Shown piece by piece: positions 1 through 6,459 of a stretch of 9,648 nucleotides of DNA. The first letter of the stretch is position 1. Each line of letters starts with the position of its first letter. The notes beneath the pieces were generated by a model. That model did not search any database, was not told the DNA's origin, and saw nothing but the letters and a program-made list of their open reading frames with translations. A program made the position numbers and the translations under genes. Source of the stretch: an uncultured Clostridia bacterium (lineage in GTDB: Bacteria; Bacillota; Clostridia; Oscillospirales; Acutalibacteraceae); the NCBI GenBank assembly GCA_937884625.1, contig CALGCE010000017.1:1-9648 (forward strand), written 5' to 3'.

Positions 1-1
1 C

Positions 2-142
2 CAGTATAGCGCCACGGAAGCAGCTGAAGCGCTTGGATACATGGCTCTCGCCGGATGGGATGCTCAGACATCAGCTGACAAGTTTACTACTCCTGTATTG
101 AACCTTACAGAAGGTGCAGTTGACCCTGCAGACGTTCCTGAA
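2..142 (+). CDS. Partial coding fragment of unknown family, cut at both ends
   Basis: An open plus-strand frame enters from the left edge (QYSATEAAEALGYMALAG...) and reads as convincing protein up to about VDPADVPEG, near base 142. The Ala/Asp/Glu-rich composition and 'TTPVLNLTEGAVDPADVP' style loosely recall the C-terminal region of extracellular solute-binding proteins, but I do not recognise the family and assign no function. After base ~142 the frame stays open to a stop at 272-274, but that stretch is only the antisense of the antiporter start and is not credible protein. GC content is visibly higher than in the rest of the window, and alanine codon choice (many GCT) differs from the genes to the right. 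The fragment therefore probably comes from another locus or another genome, joined here by rearrangement or misassembly. Confidence 0.4.
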
Positions 143-298
143 GGTTGTGGCAACACTTACAACGGTAGCACCGATTATAAGTTTAGGTATACCGCTTACC
201 TCTGCTATCCACGAGGCTGCATCGACAAAATAATCTCCGCCCTTAATAACAAATATTGCACCGATTACAAATAAAAGTATACTTAAAAATATTTCCAT
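143..298 (-). pseudogene. 5' fragment of a sodium/calcium antiporter-like membrane protein
   Basis: The minus strand starts at an ATG (296-298), preceded five bases upstream by AGGAGGT (304-310), and encodes about 52 residues. They comprise a first hydrophobic helix (MEIFLSILLFVIGAIFVIKG), then GGDYFVDAASWIAE and the motif GATVVSVATT. This is the N-terminal half of the first alpha repeat in the calcium/cation antiporter (CaCA, YrbG-like) family, where ATT or GTS is normally followed by LPE or APE. Here, directly after ATT, the frame turns into unrelated residues (FRNVCRVNC...) that stay open to the window's first bases, and a one-base shift does not restore a full family sequence. More than 80% of the usual ~310-350 residues is missing. 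The family would exchange Ca2+ or a similar cation for Na+ across the membrane, but this copy as assembled cannot. The start, ribosome binding site and leader are intact. Confidence 0.7.
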
Positions 299-319
299 AG
301 CTTACCTCCTAATATTATC

Positions 320-359
320 AAAAAAGACCCAAGTACAACCAATAGGTCATACCTGAGTC
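320..359 (-). terminator. Intrinsic terminator inside the antiporter leader (riboswitch expression platform)
   Basis: On the minus strand GACTCAGGTATGACC (359-345) pairs along all 15 positions, with four G-U wobbles, with GGTTGTACTTGGGTC (340-326) across a TATT loop. It is followed by six T (325-320). The hairpin lies 10 to 20 bases before the antiporter ribosome binding site, so it would stop transcription before the gene. Its 5' arm overlaps the 3' strand of the putative aptamer closing stem (CTCA, 357-354), so the two folds exclude each other. This is the expected design of a ligand-on transcriptional riboswitch. Confidence 0.85.
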
Positions 360-447
360 TCGCAATTTAAAACAAGCCAGACTTAAAATCAGTCAGGATG
401 TTGACTTGCTACGTTTATAACGCTTGCTACTCCCTCATAGAGATTTA
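354..447 (-). promoter_or_regulatory. yybP-ykoY-like (manganese) riboswitch aptamer upstream of the antiporter
   Basis: The minus-strand leader holds segments that match the family as I know it. TGAG-GGAGTAGC (from 437) stands opposite GCGAGA-CTCA (363-354), giving a TGAG/CTCA closing stem with conserved GGAGTAGC and GCGAGA flanks. A second helix has CAAG (408-405) pairing with CTTG (376-373). It encloses an internal loop containing TCAACAT and an upper stem CCTGACT/AGTCTGG (397-391 with 383-377, one mismatch). A small hairpin with CGTT/AACG lies between the two parts. The family senses Mn2+ and turns on Mn2+ or cation exporters and P-type ATPases; control of antiporters by it is consistent with this. 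The overlap with the downstream terminator supports the call. The family name rests on remembered consensus, not on a covariance-model search. Confidence 0.75.
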
Positions 448-465
448 ATTTTTCTTATTATTCTT

Positions 466-494
466 ATTATAGCAAAAAAACCGTTTAATGTCAA
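466..494 (-). promoter_or_regulatory. Sigma-A promoter of the antiporter/riboswitch transcript
   Basis: On the minus strand TTGACA (494-489) and TATAAT (471-466) are both perfect consensus and separated by exactly 17 bases. Transcription would start near 459, giving a leader of about 160 bases that contains the aptamer and terminator. The -35 box is one base away from the -35 box of the divergent feoA promoter. Confidence 0.9.
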
Positions 495-495
495 G

Positions 496-524
496 TTGAC
501 TTTTTTTACGTTTTATGTTAAAAT
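496..524 (+). promoter_or_regulatory. Sigma-A promoter of feoAB
   Basis: TTGACT (496-501), 17-base spacer, TAAAAT (519-524): one mismatch from consensus in each box. The start would be near 531, leaving a short leader of about 30 bases. The ribosome binding site of feoA, AGGGG (549-553), follows. The two divergent -35 boxes form a near palindrome centred on base 495. Confidence 0.8.
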
Positions 525-529
525 TACTG

Positions 530-549
530 TGATTATAAGAGTATTTTCA
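530..549. promoter_or_regulatory. Imperfect dyad at the feoA start site, possible metal-regulator operator
   Basis: TGATTATA (530-537) faces TATTTTCA (542-549) across AGAG. The two arms agree at six of eight positions when one is reverse complemented. The dyad covers the expected +1 of feoA and ends at its ribosome binding site. That is where a Fur-type or DtxR-type iron repressor would be expected, but the match to a Fur box (TGATAAT-N-ATTATCA) is only partial and AT-rich dyads arise easily by chance. Confidence 0.3.
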
Positions 550-560
550 GGGGATTATTT

Positions 561-797
561 ATGACACTTAACGAAATGAAGATAGGTCAGAGTGCCACTA
601 TAACTACCGTAGGTGGGGACGGGGCATTGCGTTGCCGTCTGCTTGATATGGGACTTATTCCGCATACAAAGGTAAAACTTCAAAAGGTAGCACCGTTAGG
701 CGATCCGATTGAAATATTGGTGCGTGGCTACGAACTGACGTTAAGAATAGAGGACGCACAAAAAATCGAGGTAGAAAACGTGGAGGCAGCCGAATGA
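561..797 (+). CDS. feoA: Ferrous iron transport accessory protein FeoA
   Basis: A 78-residue cytosolic protein with the SH3-like beta-barrel fold of FeoA. Visible hallmarks are MTLNEMKIGQSATI at the start, the signature RCRLLDMGLIPHTKVKL (about residues 24-40), then GDPIEILVRGYELTLR and a terminal AQKIEV strand. The length is typical for the family (75-90 residues). FeoA is thought to bind and modulate the FeoB transporter; it is not itself a channel. The start is set by AGGGG (549-553) eight bases upstream of the ATG. Its stop overlaps the feoB start in ATGA (794-797), so the two are translationally coupled. It is transcribed from the promoter at 496-524, which faces away from the riboswitch-controlled antiporter promoter. 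Confidence 0.95.
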   Translation: MTLNEMKIGQSATITTVGGDGALRCRLLDMGLIPHTKVKLQKVAPLGDPIEILVRGYELTLRIEDAQKIEVENVEAAE

Positions 798-2803
798 TTT
801 TTGCACTTGCAGGCAACCAAAACTGTGGTAAAACAACACTTTTTAATGCGCTTACGGGTTCTAATCAGCACGTAGGCAATTTTCCGGGCGTTACGGTTGA
901 CCAAAAAATAGGTCAGATAAAGGGACAAAAAAACTGCTCTGTTGTAGACCTGCCGGGTATTTATTCGCTTCGTCCGTATACGCAGGAAGAAATCGTATCG
1001 AGAGATTTTATTTTAAATGAAAAGCCCGACGGTATTATCAATATAGTAGATGCCACAAATATTGAAAGAAATCTTTATCTTACCTTGCAACTTTTAGAAC
1101 TTAGGGTACCTATGGTATTGGCACTTAATATGATGGACGAGGTAAGGGCAAACGGCGGTACCATTGATATAAAGCGAATTAGTGCAGAACTCGGCATACC
1201 CGTAATCCCGATAAGTGCATCAAAAGGGGAGGGAGTATCCGAACTCATAGACAAGGCGGTCAGTACCGCAAGGGAAAAACGCAAACCCCTTGTTTATGAC
1301 TTTTGTTCATCTTCGTCACCCGTTCACCGCTGTATACACGCAGTAGTCCACCTTATTGAAGACCACGCCGAACGTGCCGAGATACCGACTAGATTTGCTA
1401 CGGCAAAACTTATAGAGGGCGATGAAAAAATATCCGAACAGTTAGAACTTGACGAGAACGAAAAGGATTTACTCGAACACTGTATAGTAGAGATGGAAAC
1501 CGAAACTGCACTTGACAGAAATGCCGCACTTGCGGATATGCGGTATTCGTTTATAGAAAAGGTCGTAGCATCATCGGTTGTCAAATGCAGGGAAAGTATA
1601 GAACATAAGCGTTCTATGATGATAGATAAGGTGCTTACGGGAAAATACACTGCCGTACCTGTATTTTTAGGAATAATATTTTTAGTTTTTTGGCTCACGT
1701 TTAACGTAATAGGCTCTGCGTTGTCAACGCTTATGAGTTTGGGGATTGATAAAATAACCCAAATCGCAGACCACGCACTGTCGGTTTACGGAATTAATTC
1801 GGTAGTACACAGTCTTGTTATTGACGGAATATTTGCAGGTGTCGGAAGTGTGCTTTCGTTCCTGCCGATAATAGTAACACTGTTTTTCTTTTTATCAATT
1901 CTTGAAGATACGGGATATATGGCAAGGGTAGCCTTTGTTATGGATAAACCGCTTAGAAAAATCGGTCTTTCTGGAAGAAGTTTCGTACCTATGCTTATAG
2001 GTTTCGGTTGTTCGGTACCTGCTATAATGGCAACCCGTACCGTATCGTCCGACCGTGACCGCAAAATGACCGTCCTACTTACGCCTTATATGAGTTGCTC
2101 GGCAAAAATACCTATTTATGCGGTATTTGCCGCCGCATTTTTTCCGGGTAAGGGTGCATTTGTTATGATAGGACTGTACATAACGGGAATAATTCTAGCA
2201 GTTGTCATGGCACTTTTGCTTAAAAATACCGCTTTTAGAGGTCACCCCGTTCCGTTCGTAATGGAACTGCCCAATTACCGTCTGCCGTCGCTTAAAAGCG
2301 TAGGGCTGTTACTTTGGGAAAAGGCAAGTGACTTTTTACAACGTGCATTTACGGTTATATTTATGGGCACTATCGTTATTTGGTTTTTACAGACCTTTGA
2401 TACAAGACTTAACGTCGTTCCCGACAGTTCAAACAGTCTTTTAGCCCTAATAGGTATGGCAATAGCATTTATATTCAAACCTCTCGGTTTCGGTGACTGG
2501 AAAATTGCAACTTCACTGATTTCGGGATTTACCGCAAAGGAGGCGGTTGTATCCACCCTTTCGGTACTTTTGGGTACTAATACCGCAAAATTAAGTTCGG
2601 TACTTTCATCACTCTTTACGCCCGTATCGGCGGTTAGTTTCCTTGTTTTTACGTTGCTTTATACTCCCTGTATAGCGGCAGTTGCCACCATAAAGCGGGA
2701 ACTCAAATCAGTATGGGCGACAATAGGCGTTGTTATTATGCAGTGTGCAGTTGCTTGGATAACGGCATTTATAGTATATACGCTGGGCAATATCATATTT
2801 TAA
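794..2803 (+). CDS. feoB: Ferrous iron transporter FeoB (GTPase-permease)
   Basis: A 669-residue Fe2+ uptake protein of the cytoplasmic membrane, within the usual 600-800 range. The N-terminal G domain shows G1 GNQNCGKT (7-14), the switch region GNFPGVTV (28-35), G3 DLPG (52-55), G4 NMMD (112-115) and G5 SASKGEG (141-147). A guanine-dissociation-inhibitor-like helical segment follows to about residue 275. The membrane part carries both Gate-type cores: GFGCSVPAIMATR (403-415) and YMSCSAKIPIY (432-442), each with the cysteine expected in the iron path. Later come FTAKEAVVSTLSVL and LLYTPCIAAVATIKRE near the C-terminus. No FeoC-like winged helix or cysteine-rich tail is fused or encoded next to it. 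Ribosome binding site GGAGG (782-786) lies inside the end of feoA. A secreted transglutaminase starts 13 bases after the stop with no terminator between, so it may share the transcript. Confidence 0.97.
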   Translation: MIFALAGNQNCGKTTLFNALTGSNQHVGNFPGVTVDQKIGQIKGQKNCSVVDLPGIYSLRPYTQEEIVSRDFILNEKPDGIINIVDATNIERNLYLTLQLLELRVPMVLALNMMDEVRANGGTIDIKRISAELGIPVIPISASKGEGVSELIDKAVSTAREKRKPLVYDFCSSSSPVHRCIHAVVHLIEDHAERAEIPTRFATAKLIEGDEKISEQLELDENEKDLLEHCIVEMETETALDRNAALADMRYSFIEKVVASSVVKCRESIEHKRSMMIDKVLTGKYTAVPVFLGIIFLVFWLTFNVIGSALSTLMSLGIDKITQIADHALSVYGINSVVHSLVIDGIFAGVGSVLSFLPIIVTLFFFLSILEDTGYMARVAFVMDKPLRKIGLSGRSFVPMLIGFGCSVPAIMATRTVSSDRDRKMTVLLTPYMSCSAKIPIYAVFAAAFFPGKGAFVMIGLYITGIILAVVMALLLKNTAFRGHPVPFVMELPNYRLPSLKSVGLLLWEKASDFLQRAFTVIFMGTIVIWFLQTFDTRLNVVPDSSNSLLALIGMAIAFIFKPLGFGDWKIATSLISGFTAKEAVVSTLSVLLGTNTAKLSSVLSSLFTPVSAVSFLVFTLLYTPCIAAVATIKRELKSVWATIGVVIMQCAVAWITAFIVYTLGNIIF

Positions 2804-2816
2804 ATGGAGGTAACTT

Positions 2817-4454
2817 ATGAAACTCAAAGGTTTATTTGCACTCGCAGTATCGATAATTATTGTACTAGGAATAGTATGTGTACCCGTTTCGGCGGCTTCA
2901 AATGATAATGTAATTGTTTATTCTGCTGTTAATGATTTCAAAGTTCCAAATGAATATCTCTATGGCAGAAAACAACTTGAAAGTATGGAAAACAGCAGTT
3001 ATCTTCTTGCATTATATGATGCGTTATATAACGGTGTTGAAAACTGTTCTAAAACAATAACGATTGACGACCCTGACGGTATTTTTGTTAAAAATCACGT
3101 TACAGATAATAATAAGTTTTCATATATATGGAACACCGCTTGGGAGGCATATTCAAATGACCACCCCGAACAGTTTTGGTGGGCATACACACCGGCAGGG
3201 GAAAACCAAGTATACAAAGTTACAAATGTAAAATTTTCAACCTTTGAGGGTGCTTCCACAAGTATGAGTTTTGAATTGGCGTACGATAACGACCTTTATA
3301 ATAACAAAGAAAAATTTGAGAATGAAGTTCGTAAACTTCTTTACGGACTTACAAGCAATACAGACGAATATACAAGGGAAAAAATAATTCACGATAGGCT
3401 CATATCAAAGGTAACGTATGTTAAAGCAGACCACGATTATAATGCATACGGTGCTATTATTGACGGCAAAGCGGTATGTGAGGGTTATTCCCGTGCATTG
3501 CAGTATCTTTTAATGCGTGCAGGCATATTTTCCCACACCGTAACGGGATTGGCTTATGATTACGAAGCAAAAGTGTATGTTAATCACGCATGGAACCTTG
3601 TAAAGATACATGGAGATTACTATTATGTAGATGCAACCTGGGACGACAAGGAAACCTTAACAAGTTATGCATATTTTAATGTTGACGACTACCAAACTAT
3701 CGAATATGACCATGTTCCGTATAATATTATACATGGAACATATGAATATACATACACAATACCCCCGTGTGTGAGTATGCAGTATAATTATTATGTTTAT
3801 GACAGAGGTATTATTATAGACACTTTTGATACCAAGCAAATTGCGGACGCCCTGTCAGAAAACGGAACGGCACGCATTATATCCTTTGACACTGATTTAT
3901 TTATAAATTTTTTAGATTTATATGATGAAGACCTGCAAGGAGATAAAGAAATAGTAAAGTCCCTTGGTATAACGGGTGGATATGATTACGGTGGGCTTCA
4001 AACATACGGAGAAATAATACCGTATCTTTACAAAGAAAACACCATGACCGTATACGGGACGGTGGCAGGTGTGGATAATTCCGAAAAAACGACTGTGGAA
4101 CTGATTAAAGATGGCGAAGTAAAATACAGTCAGCAGTTAAATAAAGCAGTATGTGATTATAACTTCAATAATATTGTTATGAGTGATTATACTCTTAAAG
4201 TGTCAAAGAACGGTCATACGGTTTACACCGAACAGATAATCGGCGATTATTCGGTAGCACAGATTAAAGATGTTACGCTTTATTTGTACGGCGATGTTAA
4301 TTCCGACGGCAGTTTTAATATTTCAGATTTGGTAAGGCTTAAAAAGGCTATGGCAAACAATACTGAAATGAATGAAAAAGCATTTAATATCACGTCTTCC
4401 TCTCAATATGCAGACAAACTTGTTGAAATGAGAAAAATGTTGTTTGCATTGTAA
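2817..4454 (+). CDS. Secreted transglutaminase-like protein with degenerate dockerin-like tail
   Basis: A 545-residue exported protein. Residues 1-26 form a Sec signal peptide (MKLKG, hydrophobic core, cleavage near VSA/AS). A transglutaminase-like cysteine protease fold follows: C221 in GKAVCEGYS, H257 in VNHAWN and D272 in VDATWDD form the expected triad. Such secreted enzymes usually act as peptidases or crosslinkers on proteins or cell-wall peptides; the substrate is unknown. Residues ~412-485 form a beta-sandwich of the carboxypeptidase-regulatory type (TVYGTVAG..., LKVSKNGHTVYTEQI). The end (about 486-545) is dockerin-like: the first half is a good calcium loop (GDVNSDGSFNISDL, 492-505) followed by LKKAM, while the second half (NITSSSQYADKLVEMRKML) keeps the helix but lost the acidic calcium ligands. 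The start is fixed by GGAGGT (2806-2811). Position 13 bases after feoB suggests co-transcription, which is unusual for such a protein. Confidence 0.85.
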   Translation: MKLKGLFALAVSIIIVLGIVCVPVSAASNDNVIVYSAVNDFKVPNEYLYGRKQLESMENSSYLLALYDALYNGVENCSKTITIDDPDGIFVKNHVTDNNKFSYIWNTAWEAYSNDHPEQFWWAYTPAGENQVYKVTNVKFSTFEGASTSMSFELAYDNDLYNNKEKFENEVRKLLYGLTSNTDEYTREKIIHDRLISKVTYVKADHDYNAYGAIIDGKAVCEGYSRALQYLLMRAGIFSHTVTGLAYDYEAKVYVNHAWNLVKIHGDYYYVDATWDDKETLTSYAYFNVDDYQTIEYDHVPYNIIHGTYEYTYTIPPCVSMQYNYYVYDRGIIIDTFDTKQIADALSENGTARIISFDTDLFINFLDLYDEDLQGDKEIVKSLGITGGYDYGGLQTYGEIIPYLYKENTMTVYGTVAGVDNSEKTTVELIKDGEVKYSQQLNKAVCDYNFNNIVMSDYTLKVSKNGHTVYTEQIIGDYSVAQIKDVTLYLYGDVNSDGSFNISDLVRLKKAMANNTEMNEKAFNITSSSQYADKLVEMRKMLFAL

Positions 4455-4463
4455 AAAAAGTTC

Positions 4464-4492
4464 TTTACATTTTAAAACTTATATGTTATAAT
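4464..4492 (+). promoter_or_regulatory. Strong sigma-A promoter of the small secreted protein
   Basis: TTTACA (4464-4469), 17-base spacer, TATAAT (4487-4492), with TG at 4484-4485 giving an extended -10 (TGTTATAAT). The start near 4499 leaves a leader of under 30 bases before the GGAGGT (4515-4520) and ATG at 4528. No terminator hairpin separates this promoter from the preceding stop at 4454, so read-through from the feo transcript is also possible. Confidence 0.85.
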
Positions 4493-4527
4493 ACATTTAC
4501 TTAAAATTGTATTTGGAGGTATTTACA

Positions 4528-5013
4528 ATGAAAAAGATAATTGCTATTACACTTGCATTAGTTTTGGTATTTGCTCTTTCAACCGTAGCATTTGCTGCTG
4601 AAAGTCCAAACAATCCCGTAACACCTATTAACATTACTGTTATTACAAGACCGGGAACAAGAGGTACTGTAAACGTTCAGAAAATAGGTGACCAGATTAA
4701 ACTTACCGCTGACCAAAGCGTAGGAAAGTTCGATAGTTGGTCGTTCTATACTACAAGTGGTGCGGTTGCCGTACTTGATAAGGATTACAAAATCGTAAGC
4801 GGTAGTGCAAACGAAATTAATATCGTTATTACAGGTAATACGGACATCATTGCATGTGCTAACTATGACGGTAAAATTACCGACCCGATTACCGCACAGG
4901 CAAAAGACCCCAAATCTGCTAAAACAGGCGATGTTTTAACTTTGGGACTTTCTATTATGGCTCTTATGTCATTAGCAGTTGTTTTCGGTGCAAAGAAACA
5001 ACTCAGCAAGTAA
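4528..5013 (+). CDS. Small secreted surface protein with C-terminal TGD-type anchor
   Basis: A 161-residue protein of unknown role. Residues 1-24 are a clear signal peptide (MKKIIAITLALVLVFALS..., cleavage near AFA/A). The middle (about 35-117) is one beta-rich domain. Its pattern GTVNVQKIGDQIKLTADQ, then GKFDSW and later NTDIIACANYDG resembles the divergent InlB B-repeat / Flg_new_2 type of bacterial surface repeat. The C-terminus has the layout of a sortase signal: AKTGD (131-135), a hydrophobic helix (about 136-154), then a basic tail KKQLSK. The motif is not LPxTG but fits the looser PxTGD-like signals of gut Clostridia, so anchoring could be by sortase or simply by the helix. An upstream TTG at 4507 is in frame but lies before the ribosome binding site; the ATG at 4528, seven bases after GGAGGT (4515-4520), is preferred. 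Confidence 0.8.
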   Translation: MKKIIAITLALVLVFALSTVAFAAESPNNPVTPINITVITRPGTRGTVNVQKIGDQIKLTADQSVGKFDSWSFYTTSGAVAVLDKDYKIVSGSANEINIVITGNTDIIACANYDGKITDPITAQAKDPKSAKTGDVLTLGLSIMALMSLAVVFGAKKQLSK

Positions 5014-5032
5014 TTAAAATTTAATTTGTATC

Positions 5033-5072
5033 AAAAAAAATCCCCCGTCAGGCGGTAGCCTGATGGGGGATT
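5033..5072 (-). terminator. Intrinsic terminator of the arg operon, shared by convergent genes
   Basis: A 15-base stem pairs AATCCCCCGTCAGGC (5039-5053) with GCCTGATGGGGGATT (5058-5072), with one G-T wobble, around a GGTA loop. On the minus strand the hairpin is followed by eight T (plus-strand A at 5040-5033), an excellent terminator for argH, whose stop lies eight bases upstream. On the plus strand only a short, broken T run follows (TTAATCATATCATTTT), so termination of the small secreted protein gene here is likely weaker, though a bidirectional role is plausible. Confidence 0.92.
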
Positions 5073-5079
5073 AATCATA

Positions 5080-6453
5080 TCATTTTAATTTTTCTTTTAT
5101 GTATTCTATTTGTTTAATTACCGATTGCGGTGATGCACCGCCTACCGATATACGCTTTTCTACACAAACTTTAAGGTCAATGCATTCGTAAACATCATCA
5201 CAGAAAAGTTCGCTAAACTTTTTATATTCTGTAATTTGGAGGTTTTCAAGAACCTTTTTGTTTTCTATGCAGTAACTTACTATCTGTCCGCATATTTTGT
5301 AGGCACTTCTAAACGGCATACCCTTTTTAACAAGGTAATCTGCAAGGTCGGTTGCATTGATAAATCCTTTTTGTGCGGCAATAAGCATATTGTCAGCATT
5401 TACCGTCATAGTGCTTACCATTGGTGCGAAAACTTTAAGACACATTTTTACGGTGTCTACCGCATCAAATACGCTCTCCTTATCTTCCTGCATATCCTTG
5501 TTATAAGCAAGTGGTAATCCTTTAAGTACGGTAAGGGTACCAAGCAGGTCGCCGTATACTCTGCCCGTTTTACCCCTTACGAGTTCTGCCATATCGGAAT
5601 TTTTCTTTTGGGGCATTATTGATGAGCCTGTCGTATATGCATTTGAGAGTTCCACAAACTTAAATTCCCAACTTGACCAGAGTATTATTTCCTCCGAAAA
5701 CCTCGACAGGTGCATCATAAGTATGGACAGCACGCTAAGCAGTTCTGCACAGAAATCCCTGTCGGACACACCGTCAATACTGTTGAGTGCAATACCGTCA
5801 AACCCGAGTTTTTCGGCTTCCATATAACGGTCGGTATCATAGGTGGTACCTGCAAGTGCACAACAACCGATAGGCGATATATTTATCCTTTTAATGCACT
5901 CGGTAAGTCTGTCTATGTCCCTTAAAAGCATCATAGCATACGCCAACAGATGATGACCGAAACTTATCGGCTGTGCCCGTTGAAGATGCGTGTACCCCGG
6001 TGCTATAACATACTTGCTCTCGTCCGCCTTTGCGGTTATTGCCTCAATAAGATTTTTAACAAGGTCTTTTATTTCATTTGCCTCGTCACGCAGATACATT
6101 CTAAGGTCAAGTGCTACTTGGTCGTTTCTGCTCCTTGCGGTATGCAGTTTTTTACCTACATCGCCCAAACGCTCTGTTAGGGTTTGTTCTACAAAAGAGT
6201 GTATATCTTCGCTTGTAAAATCAATTTGAAGTTTATCCGATTTTATATCGTCAAGTATGTCGGCAAGACCGCCTATAAGCATATCGGCATCAGATTTTGA
6301 AACAATACCCTTTTCGCCCAACATATATGCGTGGGCTATACTGCCCTTTATATCCTGCTCATACATTACACTGTCAAAGTGTATTGACGAATTGAAATCG
6401 TCGGCAATACTGTCGGTCACACCGTCCGTCCTGCCTGCCCATATTTTAGACAT
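5080..6453 (-). CDS. argH: Argininosuccinate lyase
   Basis: A 457-residue cytosolic enzyme that splits argininosuccinate to arginine and fumarate, the last step of arginine synthesis; it acts as a homotetramer of the fumarase/aspartase superfamily. Visible hallmarks are MSKIWAGRTDG at the start, LHTARSRNDQVALD (about 103-116), the catalytic histidine H156 in GYTHLQRAQP, and the superfamily signature GSSIMPQKKNSD (276-287) on the mobile active-site loop. The end GGASPQSVIKQI is typical. The length is normal (about 455-470). The gene starts six bases after the argG stop, and its purine-rich ribosome binding site (AAAGGGG) lies inside the last argG codons, so translation is probably coupled. A strong terminator follows immediately. 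Confidence 0.97.
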   Translation of the reverse strand: MSKIWAGRTDGVTDSIADDFNSSIHFDSVMYEQDIKGSIAHAYMLGEKGIVSKSDADMLIGGLADILDDIKSDKLQIDFTSEDIHSFVEQTLTERLGDVGKKLHTARSRNDQVALDLRMYLRDEANEIKDLVKNLIEAITAKADESKYVIAPGYTHLQRAQPISFGHHLLAYAMMLLRDIDRLTECIKRINISPIGCCALAGTTYDTDRYMEAEKLGFDGIALNSIDGVSDRDFCAELLSVLSILMMHLSRFSEEIILWSSWEFKFVELSNAYTTGSSIMPQKKNSDMAELVRGKTGRVYGDLLGTLTVLKGLPLAYNKDMQEDKESVFDAVDTVKMCLKVFAPMVSTMTVNADNMLIAAQKGFINATDLADYLVKKGMPFRSAYKICGQIVSYCIENKKVLENLQITEYKKFSELFCDDVYECIDLKVCVEKRISVGGASPQSVIKQIEYIKEKLK

Positions 6454-6459
6454 AAGTCT

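Noticed and set aside
71..142. Minus-strand frame continuing beyond the antiporter ATT motif (FRNVCRVNC...)
   Set aside because: The residues have no resemblance to the antiporter family; this stretch is antisense to the left coding fragment.
143..274. Continuation of the left plus-strand frame past base 142 to a stop at 272-274
   Set aside because: It is the exact antisense of the antiporter start, ribosome-binding-site-led on the other strand, and reads as low-quality cysteine- and tyrosine-rich protein.
1324..1698. Minus-strand 124-codon frame inside feoB, and similar antisense frames in feoB, argH, argG and the ATPase gene
   Set aside because: All are shadows of well-supported genes: no ribosome binding sites, serine-rich or otherwise low-complexity translations, and no family resemblance.
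4507..4527. TTG start seven codons upstream of the small secreted protein
   Set aside because: It precedes the GGAGGT site and would put extra residues before a canonical MKK signal peptide.
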